From Micromonospora echinospora (GTDB lineage: Bacteria; Actinomycetota; Actinomycetes; Mycobacteriales; Micromonosporaceae), in the NCBI RefSeq assembly GCF_014203425.1, contig NZ_JACHJC010000001.1, positions 4,304,001-4,368,000 of the forward strand: 64,000 bases of DNA. The letters are read 5' to 3'. Below are positions 8,881 to 16,186 of this stretch, piece by piece. A model generated the notes under the pieces. That model had not been told where the DNA came from. It searched no databases and worked only from the letters and a program-made list of their open reading frames with translations. The translations under genes were made by a program, and so were the position numbers. The first letter of the stretch is position 1. Each line of letters begins with the position of its first letter.

Positions 8881-8956
8881 GCGGCTCACCGAGCGACCGC
8901 CCGCGCCGGCACAACCCGGCGCGGGCGGCGCCTCCCTGCCGGACGGAGGTGGCACC

Positions 8957-9601
8957 CTGTCCCCGTCGCAGCACGGCGGCCGGTCACGGCTGCGCACCGC
9001 CGTGGTGGTCAGCGCCGTCACGGTGGCCGCCGCCACCGGCGCCGGACTGGTCTCGGCCGGGCTCGGCAGCACGTCGACGACACCACCGCAGCCCGGCGCC
9101 TCCGCCGCGCCCGCCACCGAACGCCCCGCCGCCGCCGGAGCGGCGCTGCCCCGATCCGCGCCGGTGCGCGTCACCATCCCCCGCATCGCCGTCGACGCCG
9201 ACATCGTGCCGGTGGCCACCGACGCCGACGGCGCGCTTCAGGTGCCGCCGCTGGAACGCCCGGAGGTCACCGGCTGGTACCACCCCGGTCCCGCGCCCGG
9301 CCAGGCCGGCAACGCGGTGCTGGTCGGGCACGTCGACTCGCAGCACGGCCCGGCGGTCTTCTTCGACCTCGGCCGACTGCGCCCCGGCGACACGATCCGG
9401 GTGCTGCGCGCCGACGGCCGGACCGCCGCGTTCACAGTGGACGGCGTCGGGGCGTACCCGAAGGAACGCTTCCCCACGGCGCGGGTCTACGGCGGCGACG
9501 CGGCGCCCCGGTTGCGGCTGATCACCTGCGGCGGGCGGTTCGACCCACGGACCGGCAGCTACCCGGACAACATCGTGGTCTTCGCCACCGCCGCCCGCTG
9601 A
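8957..9601 (+). CDS. Class F sortase
   Basis: The C-terminal 170 residues are a class F sortase domain: VRVTIPRIAVDADIVPV, the catalytic His in VLVGHVDSQHGPAVFFDLGRLRPGD, the catalytic Cys in LRLITCGGRFDP, and a following Arg. A membrane anchor (AVVVSAVTVAAATGAGLVSAG) precedes it after a short basic segment, and a disordered Ala/Pro stretch links the two, giving an extracytoplasmic transpeptidase anchored in the membrane. The start is unclear: no ATG, GTG or TTG lies at a suitable place. I propose CTG 8957 because GGAGG sits 7 bases upstream. GTG 9002, or GTG 8711 inside the previous gene, are the alternatives. The substrate may be the upstream protein. Confidence 0.85.
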   Translation: MSPSQHGGRSRLRTAVVVSAVTVAAATGAGLVSAGLGSTSTTPPQPGASAAPATERPAAAGAALPRSAPVRVTIPRIAVDADIVPVATDADGALQVPPLERPEVTGWYHPGPAPGQAGNAVLVGHVDSQHGPAVFFDLGRLRPGDTIRVLRADGRTAAFTVDGVGAYPKERFPTARVYGGDAAPRLRLITCGGRFDPRTGSYPDNIVVFATAAR

Positions 9602-9610
9602 CCCGGCCGC

Positions 9611-10612
9611 TCAGCCCGCCAGGTCGTCCAGTTCCGCGCCGAGCAGCTTCGCCAGCAGCTCCACCCGGCCCGGGTCGCTGTCGGCGGTGATGTTGCGGCT
9701 GGGCATCTCGACGGTCATCAGCAGGTAGAGATACAGCCGGTAGAGGCCGAGCCGCCGCCGCACCCCGGCGTCGAGCGGGAACGGCGCCACCGTCCGGTAG
9801 GCGCGCACCAGCGGGTCGCCCGGCTCGTCCTCGACGCGGCGGAACAGCAGCGGCGACACCAGGTCCATCAGCGGGTCGCCCCACAGGTACCGCTCGCCGT
9901 CGACCAGGCCGCTCAGGCGCGGCTCGCCGTCCGGCCCGTCGACGGCGAGCACGTTGCCGGCCCAGCCGTCGAAGTGCAGCAGCGCCGGGCGGCGTACCGC
10001 GTCGAGCACCTCCGCGTGCCGCGCCACCAGCTCCCGGACCCGGTACGCGGGCACCGGCAGCGGCACCGCCCAGTCGGCGGCGTCGGCGAGCATGTCGTCG
10101 ATCATGGCCGTGTAGGCGTCCCGCCACGTCGCGCCGCTGGCCCGGTCGCCGTCGTAGCCGTACCGCTCGCCGGTGACGGCGTGCAACGCGGTCAACGCGA
10201 GGCCGAACTCGGCGCGCAGCGGCCCGACGTCCGCGCCGGCCTGCGTCAGGTCCCAGAGGGTACGACCGGGCAGCCGCGCCATGAGCAGCCAGTCGCCCAG
10301 GTCGGGGTGGCGGCCGTGGTGCAGCAGCGCCGGGGCCGGCACCGCGGGCGCCCGCGCCGCCACCAGGCGCAGATAGTGCGCCTCCGCGCCGATCATGTCC
10401 CGCTCGTAGCGCAGCAGCGGCACGTGCGGCGGCGGACCGACCTTGAGCACCACGTCCCGGCCGTCGGCCAGGCGTATCCACCAGACGGCGGCGAAGCCGC
10501 CACCGGACAGCGGGCCGCAGCTCTCCACCTCAGCGTCGGGCCCGAGCGAGGCGGTCAGGTAGCGGCGGACCTGCGCGGGATCGAGGACACGCTGAGTAGG
10601 ACTCACACTCAT
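9611..10612 (-). CDS. Aminoglycoside phosphotransferase-family kinase
   Basis: A 333-residue cytoplasmic protein of the APH/choline-kinase fold. The N-lobe carries GGGFAAVWWIRLADGRDVVLKVGPP (nucleotide-binding loop and ATP-contact Lys) and the catalytic loop is PALLHFDGWAGNVLAV, in which HFDGWAGN replaces the usual HGDxxxxN. The metal-binding Asp lies in LSGLVDGERYLWGDPLMDLVSP. Members phosphorylate antibiotics or small metabolites, or act on unknown alcohols. Nothing here points to a specific antibiotic. Start ATG 10612. A 52-bp dispersed repeat lies 30 bp upstream, in the gap shared with ychJ. Confidence 0.85.
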   Translation of the reverse strand: MSVSPTQRVLDPAQVRRYLTASLGPDAEVESCGPLSGGGFAAVWWIRLADGRDVVLKVGPPPHVPLLRYERDMIGAEAHYLRLVAARAPAVPAPALLHHGRHPDLGDWLLMARLPGRTLWDLTQAGADVGPLRAEFGLALTALHAVTGERYGYDGDRASGATWRDAYTAMIDDMLADAADWAVPLPVPAYRVRELVARHAEVLDAVRRPALLHFDGWAGNVLAVDGPDGEPRLSGLVDGERYLWGDPLMDLVSPLLFRRVEDEPGDPLVRAYRTVAPFPLDAGVRRRLGLYRLYLYLLMTVEMPSRNITADSDPGRVELLAKLLGAELDDLAG

Positions 10613-10642
10613 GGTGCAGAAAGCGTAGTGCGTCCGAGGCTT

Positions 10643-10694
10643 AAGGAAGGGCCCCCTTTTAACGCCTCCGGTAGAGGAAGGGCCCCTTCTTAAC
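10643..10694 (-). repeat. 52-bp dispersed repeat, copy 1
   Basis: Read on the minus strand, this element contains two related units of about 20 bp, each built on a GGGGCCC core, separated by CTACCGGAGGC. It matches the second copy (11149-11200) at 50 of 52 positions but in the opposite orientation. It lies between the divergent starts of the phosphotransferase and ychJ. Similar elements are known to me as dispersed repeats in Micromonospora-type genomes. Confidence 0.85.
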
Positions 10695-10723
10695 ACCTCC
10701 CCGCCGCTTGGGAGAATCGTGGC

Positions 10724-11122
10724 GTGGCGAAACGGGGTGAACGGACGAGGGCCTGCCCGTGCGGCACCGGCCGGCCGTACGCGGACTGCTGCGCCCCGGT
10801 GCACTCCGGCACGGCGACGGCGGCGACCGCGGAGGCGCTGATGCGGTCCCGGTTCAGCGCGTTCGCGCTCGGCGACGCCGCGTACCTGCGGCACAGCTGG
10901 CACTCGACGACCCGGCCGGAGCGGCTGGAGCTGGACCCGGGCACCCGCTGGCTGCGGCTGGAGATCCTGCAGACCGGGCAGGGCGGCCTGTTCGACAGCG
11001 CCGGGACGGTCCGGTTCCGGGCGCGCTACCGCGAGGACGGCCGGACGGGAGTGCTGGCCGAGCACAGCCGCTTCGCCCGCGAGGACGGCCGCTGGGTGTA
11101 CCTGGACGCGCTGCCGGAGTGA
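10724..11122 (+). CDS. ychJ: YchJ-family SEC-C motif protein
   Basis: A 132-residue protein. The N-terminus has the zinc-binding SEC-C motif CPCGTGRPYADCCAPVHSG (residues 11-29), then AEALMRSRFSAFALGDAAYLRHSWHSTTRP, then a cystatin/NTF2-like beta region ending GRWVYLDALPE, which is the YchJ layout. The function is not established; members are cytoplasmic and single-copy. The start is GTG 10724, with GGGAG about 9 bases upstream. The gene is bracketed at 30 and 27 bp by inverted copies of a 52-bp repeat. Confidence 0.88.
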   Translation: MAKRGERTRACPCGTGRPYADCCAPVHSGTATAATAEALMRSRFSAFALGDAAYLRHSWHSTTRPERLELDPGTRWLRLEILQTGQGGLFDSAGTVRFRARYREDGRTGVLAEHSRFAREDGRWVYLDALPE

Positions 11123-11148
11123 CGCCGCCCTGCCGCGGAGCGTCGGGC

Positions 11149-11200
11149 GTTAACAAGGGGCCCTTCCTCTACCGGAGGCGTTAACAGGGGGCCCTTCCTT
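11149..11200 (+). repeat. 52-bp dispersed repeat, copy 2
   Basis: The second copy is inverted relative to 10643-10694 and differs at two positions. It consists of GTTAACAAGGGGCCCTTCCT (11149-11168), an 11-base linker and a second unit GTTAACAGGGGGCCCTTCC. The two copies in the transcript could pair to enclose ychJ. This copy sits between the 3' ends of ychJ and the DUF2267 gene. Confidence 0.85.
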
Positions 11201-11209
11201 GCGCGCGGG

Positions 11210-11599
11210 CTAAGCGGGACGTGGGGTGGGCTGGGCCAGCTCGCCGATCTCGCGCGGCAGCTGGGACAGCGCGCGGTTGAACCCGGCGGGCCCGACCACC
11301 CGGTGCAGCGCCTGCAGCACCGCCCGGGCGCCGCGCTCGGCGTCGGACGGGGTCGCGCCGGAGCGCTCGGCGACCCGGCGCAGGAACTCGTCGTACCCGA
11401 AGACCTCGGGGTCGTCGACCCGGGCGCGGGCCAGCAGCGGACGCAGCTCGTGCGCGACGTGCGCGGACAGGTCGTCGGCCTCGCCTCCGCTGATCCGTTC
11501 GGCGAGCGTGCGCAGTGTCGCCTCGGTCAGCGTGCGGGCGGTCTCCACCGGCACGCCGGCGCGGGCGGACACCCGCGCGTAGAACTCCGGTTCGGCCAT
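11210..11599 (-). CDS. DUF2267 domain protein
   Basis: A 129-residue, all-helical cytoplasmic protein matching DUF2267: EFYARVSARAGVPVETARTLTEATLRTLAERISGGEADDLSAHVAHELRPLL, then a second repeat-like half with VFGYDEFLRRVAERSG and a closing LPREIGELAQPTPRP. The function of the family is unknown. I chose ATG 11599, which has GGGAGG upstream. A second family member lies at 33893 in this window, with the same order of motifs and about the same length. Confidence 0.85.
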   Translation of the reverse strand: MAEPEFYARVSARAGVPVETARTLTEATLRTLAERISGGEADDLSAHVAHELRPLLARARVDDPEVFGYDEFLRRVAERSGATPSDAERGARAVLQALHRVVGPAGFNRALSQLPREIGELAQPTPRPA

Positions 11600-11701
11600 C
11601 GTCGGTCCTCCCGTCGCAACGGCAGCGTGGCTACCCGCCGCCGGCCGCGGCAAACACCGCCCCGGGCCAGGACCCTGCCGCCGGTCCCGGCGAACACGAT
11701 G

Positions 11702-13564
11702 TCAGGCCAGGGCCCGCGCCGCCGAGACGATCGCGCCGACGCCGATGCCGGCCAGGTCGAGCTGCTGGGTGGGGGTGCCGGAGCCGGGCAGCCCGCGTAC
11801 CGCCAGGTGGTTGACCCGGGCCGGTTCGCCCAGGTCGGCGAGCGCCTCCAGCACCGCGGAGCCCAGCCCGCCCTGCGGGTAGTGGTCCTCGACCACCACC
11901 AGCCGCCCGCCGGTCTTCACGACGGTCTCGGCGAGGCGCTGCCGGTCGACCGGCTTGATCGAGTACATGTCGATCACGCGCGCGTCGATGCCCTCGCGGG
12001 TCAGCTCGTCGGCGGCGGCGAGGCAGAGGTGCACCGTCACGCCGGTGCCGAGCAGCGCCACGTCGCCGCCGTCGCGCACGATCCGGCTGCCGCCGATCGG
12101 GAACGGCTCGCCGTCGTCGTAGAGCACCGGGTACTTGCCGCGCGTGGTGCGCAGGTAGCTGATGCCCGGGTGGTCGGGCAGCTGGGCGACCAGGGCCGCG
12201 CAGGAGACCGCGTCGGCCGGGCTGAGCACCGTGGAGCCGGGCACCGCGCGCAGCGCCGCGATGTCCTCCAGCCCCATCTGGGACGGGCCGTCGGGGCCGA
12301 TCTCCACCCCGGCGTGCGAGCCGACCAGCGCGATGTCGGCCCGGGACACGCCGGCCATCCGGATGAAGTCGTACGCGCGCGACCAGAACGCGGCGAAGGT
12401 CGCCGCGAACGGCCGGTAGCCACGTACCGCCAGGCCCACCGCCGCGGCGGCGAGCTGCTGCTCGGCGATGAACATCTGGAAGAACCGATCGGGGTACGCG
12501 GCGGCGAAGCGCTCGGCCCGGGTGGAGTCGCTGACCTCGCCGTCGAGCGCGACCACGTCGGGCCGGGCCGCGCCGAGGGCGTGCAGCGCGTCGCCGTACG
12601 CGTCCCGCGTGGCCACCTTCGTCCCACGCTCGTACCGGGGCAGTTGCGGCTGCCCGTGCTCGGCCGGGGCGGTGCGCGGCGCGGGCGGTGGCTTCGGACC
12701 GGCCACCCGGATGCGCCGAGGGCCGCCGAGCGCCCGCACGGCCCGGTCGGCCAGTTCCGGGTCGAACGCCTTGCCGTGCCAGGCCGGGTCGTTCTCCACC
12801 TCCGGTACGCCCTTGCCCTTGACCGTGCGGGCCAGCACCACCGTCGGCCCGGTGGCCTCGCGCGCCTGCCCGTACGCCTCGTCGATCGCGCCCAGGTCGT
12901 GGCCGTCGACGACCATGGCCCGGCAGCCGAACGCCTCGACGCGGCGCCGGTAGGTGTCCAGGTCCCACTCCAGCTCGGTGGGGCCGCGCTGGCCGAACCG
13001 GTTGACGTCCACGATCGCGGTGAGGTTGCGCAGCCCGTAGTGCCCGGCCTTGTCCAGCGCCTCCCACACCGAGCCTTCCGCGGTCTCGCTGTCGCCGCAG
13101 AGCACCCAGACGTGCGCGGGCGACCGGTCGAGGTACTGGGCGGCGAGCGCCACCCCGACGCCGACCGGCAGTCCCTGCCCGAGCGAGCCGGTGGCGACGT
13201 CCACCCACGGCAGCACCGGCGTGGGGTGGCCCTGCAGGCGCGACCCGGACTGCCGGTACGTCTCCAGCAGCTCCTGCTCGCTGATCGCGCCGGTGGCCCG
13301 GAACACCGCGTACAGCAGCGGCGAGGCGTGACCCTTGGAGAAGATCAGGTGGTCGTTGCCGGGGTTGCCCGGGTAGGACCAGTCGTAGCGCAGGTGCCGG
13401 GCGACGAGCACGGCGAGCAGGTCGGCGGCGGAGAGGCTGGACGTCGGGTGCCCGGATCCGGCCGTCGTGCTGCACCGGATCGCGTCCACCCGCAGCTGGG
13501 CGGCGAGCTCCGCCAGCCCGGTCAGGTCCTCGTCGTGCAGCGTGCGCTCTGCTTCCAACGTCAC
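11702..13564 (-). CDS. tkt: Transketolase
   Basis: A 620-residue single-chain transketolase. The N-terminal thiamine-diphosphate domain has STTAGSGHPTSSLSAADLLAVL, FSKGHASPLLYA and the Mg/TPP motif GDSETAEGSVWEALDKAGHYGLRNLTAIVDVNRFGQ. The central pyrimidine domain has the catalytic Glu in MFIAEQQLAAAAVGLAVRGYRPFAATFAAFWSRAYDF, and the C-terminal domain has RVIDMYSIKPVDRQRL. It transfers two-carbon ketol units in the pentose phosphate pathway in the cytoplasm. The length matches the shorter mammalian-type enzymes found in actinobacteria. The start is GTG 13564, with GGGGGAG upstream. It stands alone rather than next to tal or zwf, so it is probably a second copy. Confidence 0.93.
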   Translation of the reverse strand: MTLEAERTLHDEDLTGLAELAAQLRVDAIRCSTTAGSGHPTSSLSAADLLAVLVARHLRYDWSYPGNPGNDHLIFSKGHASPLLYAVFRATGAISEQELLETYRQSGSRLQGHPTPVLPWVDVATGSLGQGLPVGVGVALAAQYLDRSPAHVWVLCGDSETAEGSVWEALDKAGHYGLRNLTAIVDVNRFGQRGPTELEWDLDTYRRRVEAFGCRAMVVDGHDLGAIDEAYGQAREATGPTVVLARTVKGKGVPEVENDPAWHGKAFDPELADRAVRALGGPRRIRVAGPKPPPAPRTAPAEHGQPQLPRYERGTKVATRDAYGDALHALGAARPDVVALDGEVSDSTRAERFAAAYPDRFFQMFIAEQQLAAAAVGLAVRGYRPFAATFAAFWSRAYDFIRMAGVSRADIALVGSHAGVEIGPDGPSQMGLEDIAALRAVPGSTVLSPADAVSCAALVAQLPDHPGISYLRTTRGKYPVLYDDGEPFPIGGSRIVRDGGDVALLGTGVTVHLCLAAADELTREGIDARVIDMYSIKPVDRQRLAETVVKTGGRLVVVEDHYPQGGLGSAVLEALADLGEPARVNHLAVRGLPGSGTPTQQLDLAGIGVGAIVSAARALA

Positions 13565-13644
13565 CGCGATCGTCTCCCCCGGGTCGCCGATTTCCGGACC
13601 CACGCTAGGCCGGAGAGGCGACCATTGGTCCCTTTTCTGGCGAT

Positions 13645-14886
13645 TCACGCTCGACCGGTGAGCAGCCACAGCGCCACCAGCAGGTACGGCAGCACCGCGA
13701 CCGCGAAGGCCGCCGGGTTACCGACCGCGCCGGCGAGCAGCCCGTACCCGCCGTAGAAGGCGACGACGGTCAGGTCGGTGGCCATCCCGGCGAGCGAGGT
13801 GACTGTGGCCCGGGCCGACCCGGCGATCCGGGCCTGGAGCCGCACGTCGGCGAGCACCGTGGCGAGCTGGAACGCGGCGAACGCGGCGGCCAGCAGCAGG
13901 AAACCGGCCGGATGCCGCAGCAGCGCGCCGGCCGCCGTCGCGCCCGCCGCGAACACCAGCAGGCCCGCGTACCCCCGGTGGGACAGCCGCTCGCCCAGCG
14001 GCGCGAGCAGCCCGCCCACAGTCATCCCGGCCCAGACCAGCAGGAGCAGCAGCGGCACACCCACCTCGCCCATGCCGGTGTCGGCGGCGAGCAGTCCGGT
14101 GTACTCGTCGAGCCCACCCCAGATCGCGGTGACGGCCGCGACAAGCAGCACGGCGGCGCGCACGCGACGGTCGCCCCGCACCTGGGCAAGTCCCACGCGC
14201 AGGCTGTCGAGCCAGCCGGGCTCCTCGTCACCCGGCCCGTCCCCGGCCTCGTCGCTCACGCTCGGCCCGCCCGGGCCGGCGCTCGGGAGCGGCGCGGCGG
14301 GTGGCGGGCGGTGCTCCGGGAAGCGGGCCGCGACGGCTGCCGCCAGCAGACACGTCGCCACGCTGGCCGCGCCGACCGCGAGGTAGCCGCCGAGCGCGTA
14401 CGCCGGCCCGGCGAGCACCCCGGACCCGACGGCGCCGAGCACCTCGGCGGTGCGGGCACGGCCGATCAGCCGGGCGTACCGGTCGGCCGCGCCGAGACGC
14501 TCCAGCTCGGTGAAGACCAGCGCCTCCAGCGCGCCCGAGCGCAGCGCGCCACCGGCGCCCCAGAGCAGGAAACCCACGGCGAACGCCGGGTAGGAAGGCA
14601 GCAGCACCCAGAGCGCGAAACCGGTGGCGGCGAGCAGCGGCGCCAGGCACAGCAGCAGCCGGCGCGACACCGCGTCGGCCCAGACCCCGGAGGGCACCTC
14701 CAGCACGATGCCGGCGGCCGCCCAGAGCACGAACAGCGAGGAGATCTGCCCGACCGACAACCCGGTGTCGGCGAACAGCAACACGTAGAGCGGGTAGAGC
14801 AGGACCAGGTCGGTGAGGAACGCGTACCCGTAGAGCGTCGCCGCGAGGCGACGGGTCGCGGGCACGCGGGCAGGAGCGACGAGCAT
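13645..14886 (-). CDS. MFS transporter
   Basis: A 413-residue protein with about 12 membrane helices. The motif GVWADAVSRRLLLC after helix 2 is the MFS signature, and ALRSGALEALVFTELERLG is typical of the actinobacterial branch. A loop of about 45 residues rich in Pro and Gly (EHRPPPAAPLPSAGPGG...DGPGDEEPGW) joins the halves. It is probably an exporter; the substrate is unknown. The start is ATG 14886, with GGAAGG upstream. The roughly 90-base leader contains tiny reading frames and a hairpin, described separately, that could control it by attenuation. Confidence 0.85.
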   Translation of the reverse strand: MLVAPARVPATRRLAATLYGYAFLTDLVLLYPLYVLLFADTGLSVGQISSLFVLWAAAGIVLEVPSGVWADAVSRRLLLCLAPLLAATGFALWVLLPSYPAFAVGFLLWGAGGALRSGALEALVFTELERLGAADRYARLIGRARTAEVLGAVGSGVLAGPAYALGGYLAVGAASVATCLLAAAVAARFPEHRPPPAAPLPSAGPGGPSVSDEAGDGPGDEEPGWLDSLRVGLAQVRGDRRVRAAVLLVAAVTAIWGGLDEYTGLLAADTGMGEVGVPLLLLLVWAGMTVGGLLAPLGERLSHRGYAGLLVFAAGATAAGALLRHPAGFLLLAAAFAAFQLATVLADVRLQARIAGSARATVTSLAGMATDLTVVAFYGGYGLLAGAVGNPAAFAVAVLPYLLVALWLLTGRA

Positions 14887-14944
14887 GGAACCTTCCCACG
14901 GGACGTGACGGACACCGGCCGGAATGCACGGCGTCCGCGGCGGC

Positions 14945-14988
14945 CCGCGGCCTCGTCGCTCAGTGAGGCATCAACATCGCCAGGTCAT
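14945..14988 (-). promoter_or_regulatory. Candidate attenuation leader of the MFS gene
   Basis: On the minus strand, two overlapping mini-frames lie 73-100 bases ahead of the MFS start: MTWRC (14988-14973) and MLMPH (14977-14960). After the second stop the transcript can fold as CCGCGG, loop GCCG, CCGCGG, and GCCTC within the leader can pair with GAGGC just after it, giving alternative structures. Ribosome-mediated attenuation through very short peptides is known for actinobacterial antibiotic-efflux genes; applying it here is inference. Confidence 0.4.
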
Positions 14989-15040
14989 GCCGCGATCCTA
15001 ACCGGCGTCCGGCCCGCGAGGGGTCCCCCGCACACGCGGA

Positions 15041-15070
15041 TCGGGGCGGGACCCTGCGGTCCCGCCCCGA
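15041..15070 (-). terminator. Hairpin terminator of the kinase operon
   Basis: A perfect 13-bp stem (TCGGGGCGGGACC pairing across a CTGC loop) lies 18 bp after the stop of the 15088-16113 gene. There is no U-tract, as is common in high-GC actinomycetes. Confidence 0.7.
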
Positions 15071-15087
15071 GTGTCACGGCTGCCGGG

Positions 15088-16113
15088 TCAGCGGCGGAAC
15101 TTCTCCACGTCGGCCTGCGGGATGACCATGGTGGCCTCGCTGTCCGCGGCCTGCTCGGCGGCCGACTGGTGCGGGGTGGTCGGCTGGGTGCGGTCGGAGT
15201 CCGCGTACGCCGGGATGTGCTGGGTGGCCTCCGCGCCCGCCTGCGGCGGCACCGGCGCGGTGACGTCGGCGTCGCCCGCGGCCGTCGCCGGCTGGGTGCC
15301 CGGGTACGCGGGGACGGCCTGCGTCCGGTCCGCCTCGGTGTCCCGGCTCACCGGCTGGGTCAGCTCGGAGTCCGCGTACGGGCCGGCGGCGGCCAGCCGG
15401 GCCTCGACGTCGCGGCGTCCGGCCCGGTACGCGCGGGCGTGCGTGGCGATCGTGCGCGACTCCTCCTCGGCCCGGGTCAGCCAGTTCTCCCAGCGGCTCT
15501 GCATCGGCCGGATCAGGCCGCCGCCGACACCGACGACCAGGATGCCGCCCACGGTGGCGAGCACCGCGATCAGCACCGGGGTGGTGACCGTGGTGGCGAC
15601 GCCGATCTGGTTGAGCGCGGCGATGACGCCGAGGCCCAGGATGAACACCGAGGCGAGATTCGCCAGCACCCGGCCGTAGGAGAGGCCGCCGAGCGCGCTG
15701 GAGATGATGTCCTTCACGGCACGCGCGATGGCCGCGGCGACCACCACGATGACGATGGCGACGAACGCCCGGGGCAGCCAGGCGATCACTCCGGCGATCA
15801 GGTCGGAGATCGGGTTGGGGCCCCAGATGCCGAACGCGAGCTGGAGCGTGACCAGCAGCACCCCGTAGTAGGCGAGCTTCGCGACGATGTCGCTGGCGTC
15901 GTACTTGGAGCGGGCGAGCGCGGTCTTGATCCCGCCACGCTCGACGGCGCGGTCGAAGTGGACACGTTCCAGAACCTTGTCCACCAGCTTCCGGACGGCC
16001 TTGGCGACCAGCCAGCCGGCGACCAGGATGGCGACGAACGCGACCGCCTTGGGCAGGAACAGCATCACCGATCGGAACGCGTCGCCCACCGCGTCCCCGA
16101 AGTTGTCTCTCAT
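15088..16113 (-). CDS. MscS-like TM-helix protein with Thr-Gln motif tail
   Basis: A 341-residue membrane protein. Five hydrophobic segments (about residues 18-40, 80-98, 110-132, 150-170, 178-200) include the repeated conserved TM-helix of small MscS-like/CmpX-type proteins (FLPKAVAFVAILVAGWLVAKAVRKLVDKVLE), but no full MscS beta domain follows. Residues 205-240 are helical, and residues 245-341 are a disordered tail with six motifs of the type (E/D)-x-T-Q-x-(V/I)-P, at Thr252, 264, 285, 297, 309 and 328. The start is ATG 16113, with GGAGG 7 bases upstream. It is last in an operon with a Ser/Thr kinase and a Thr-repeat protein, so the tail is a likely kinase target. Confidence 0.82.
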   Translation of the reverse strand: MRDNFGDAVGDAFRSVMLFLPKAVAFVAILVAGWLVAKAVRKLVDKVLERVHFDRAVERGGIKTALARSKYDASDIVAKLAYYGVLLVTLQLAFGIWGPNPISDLIAGVIAWLPRAFVAIVIVVVAAAIARAVKDIISSALGGLSYGRVLANLASVFILGLGVIAALNQIGVATTVTTPVLIAVLATVGGILVVGVGGGLIRPMQSRWENWLTRAEEESRTIATHARAYRAGRRDVEARLAAAGPYADSELTQPVSRDTEADRTQAVPAYPGTQPATAAGDADVTAPVPPQAGAEATQHIPAYADSDRTQPTTPHQSAAEQAADSEATMVIPQADVEKFRR

Positions 16114-16186
16114 CGAAGGGCCTCCACGCACATGGTCCAGGTTTGTTCGGGTGGGGCTACCCGGACCCGCGCGCGGGGAAACGCGA

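Noticed and set aside
8398..9601. Frameshifted fusion of the secreted protein with the sortase
   Set aside because: The first gene has its own membrane tail and stop, and the sortase has its own ribosome-binding site and anchor helix.
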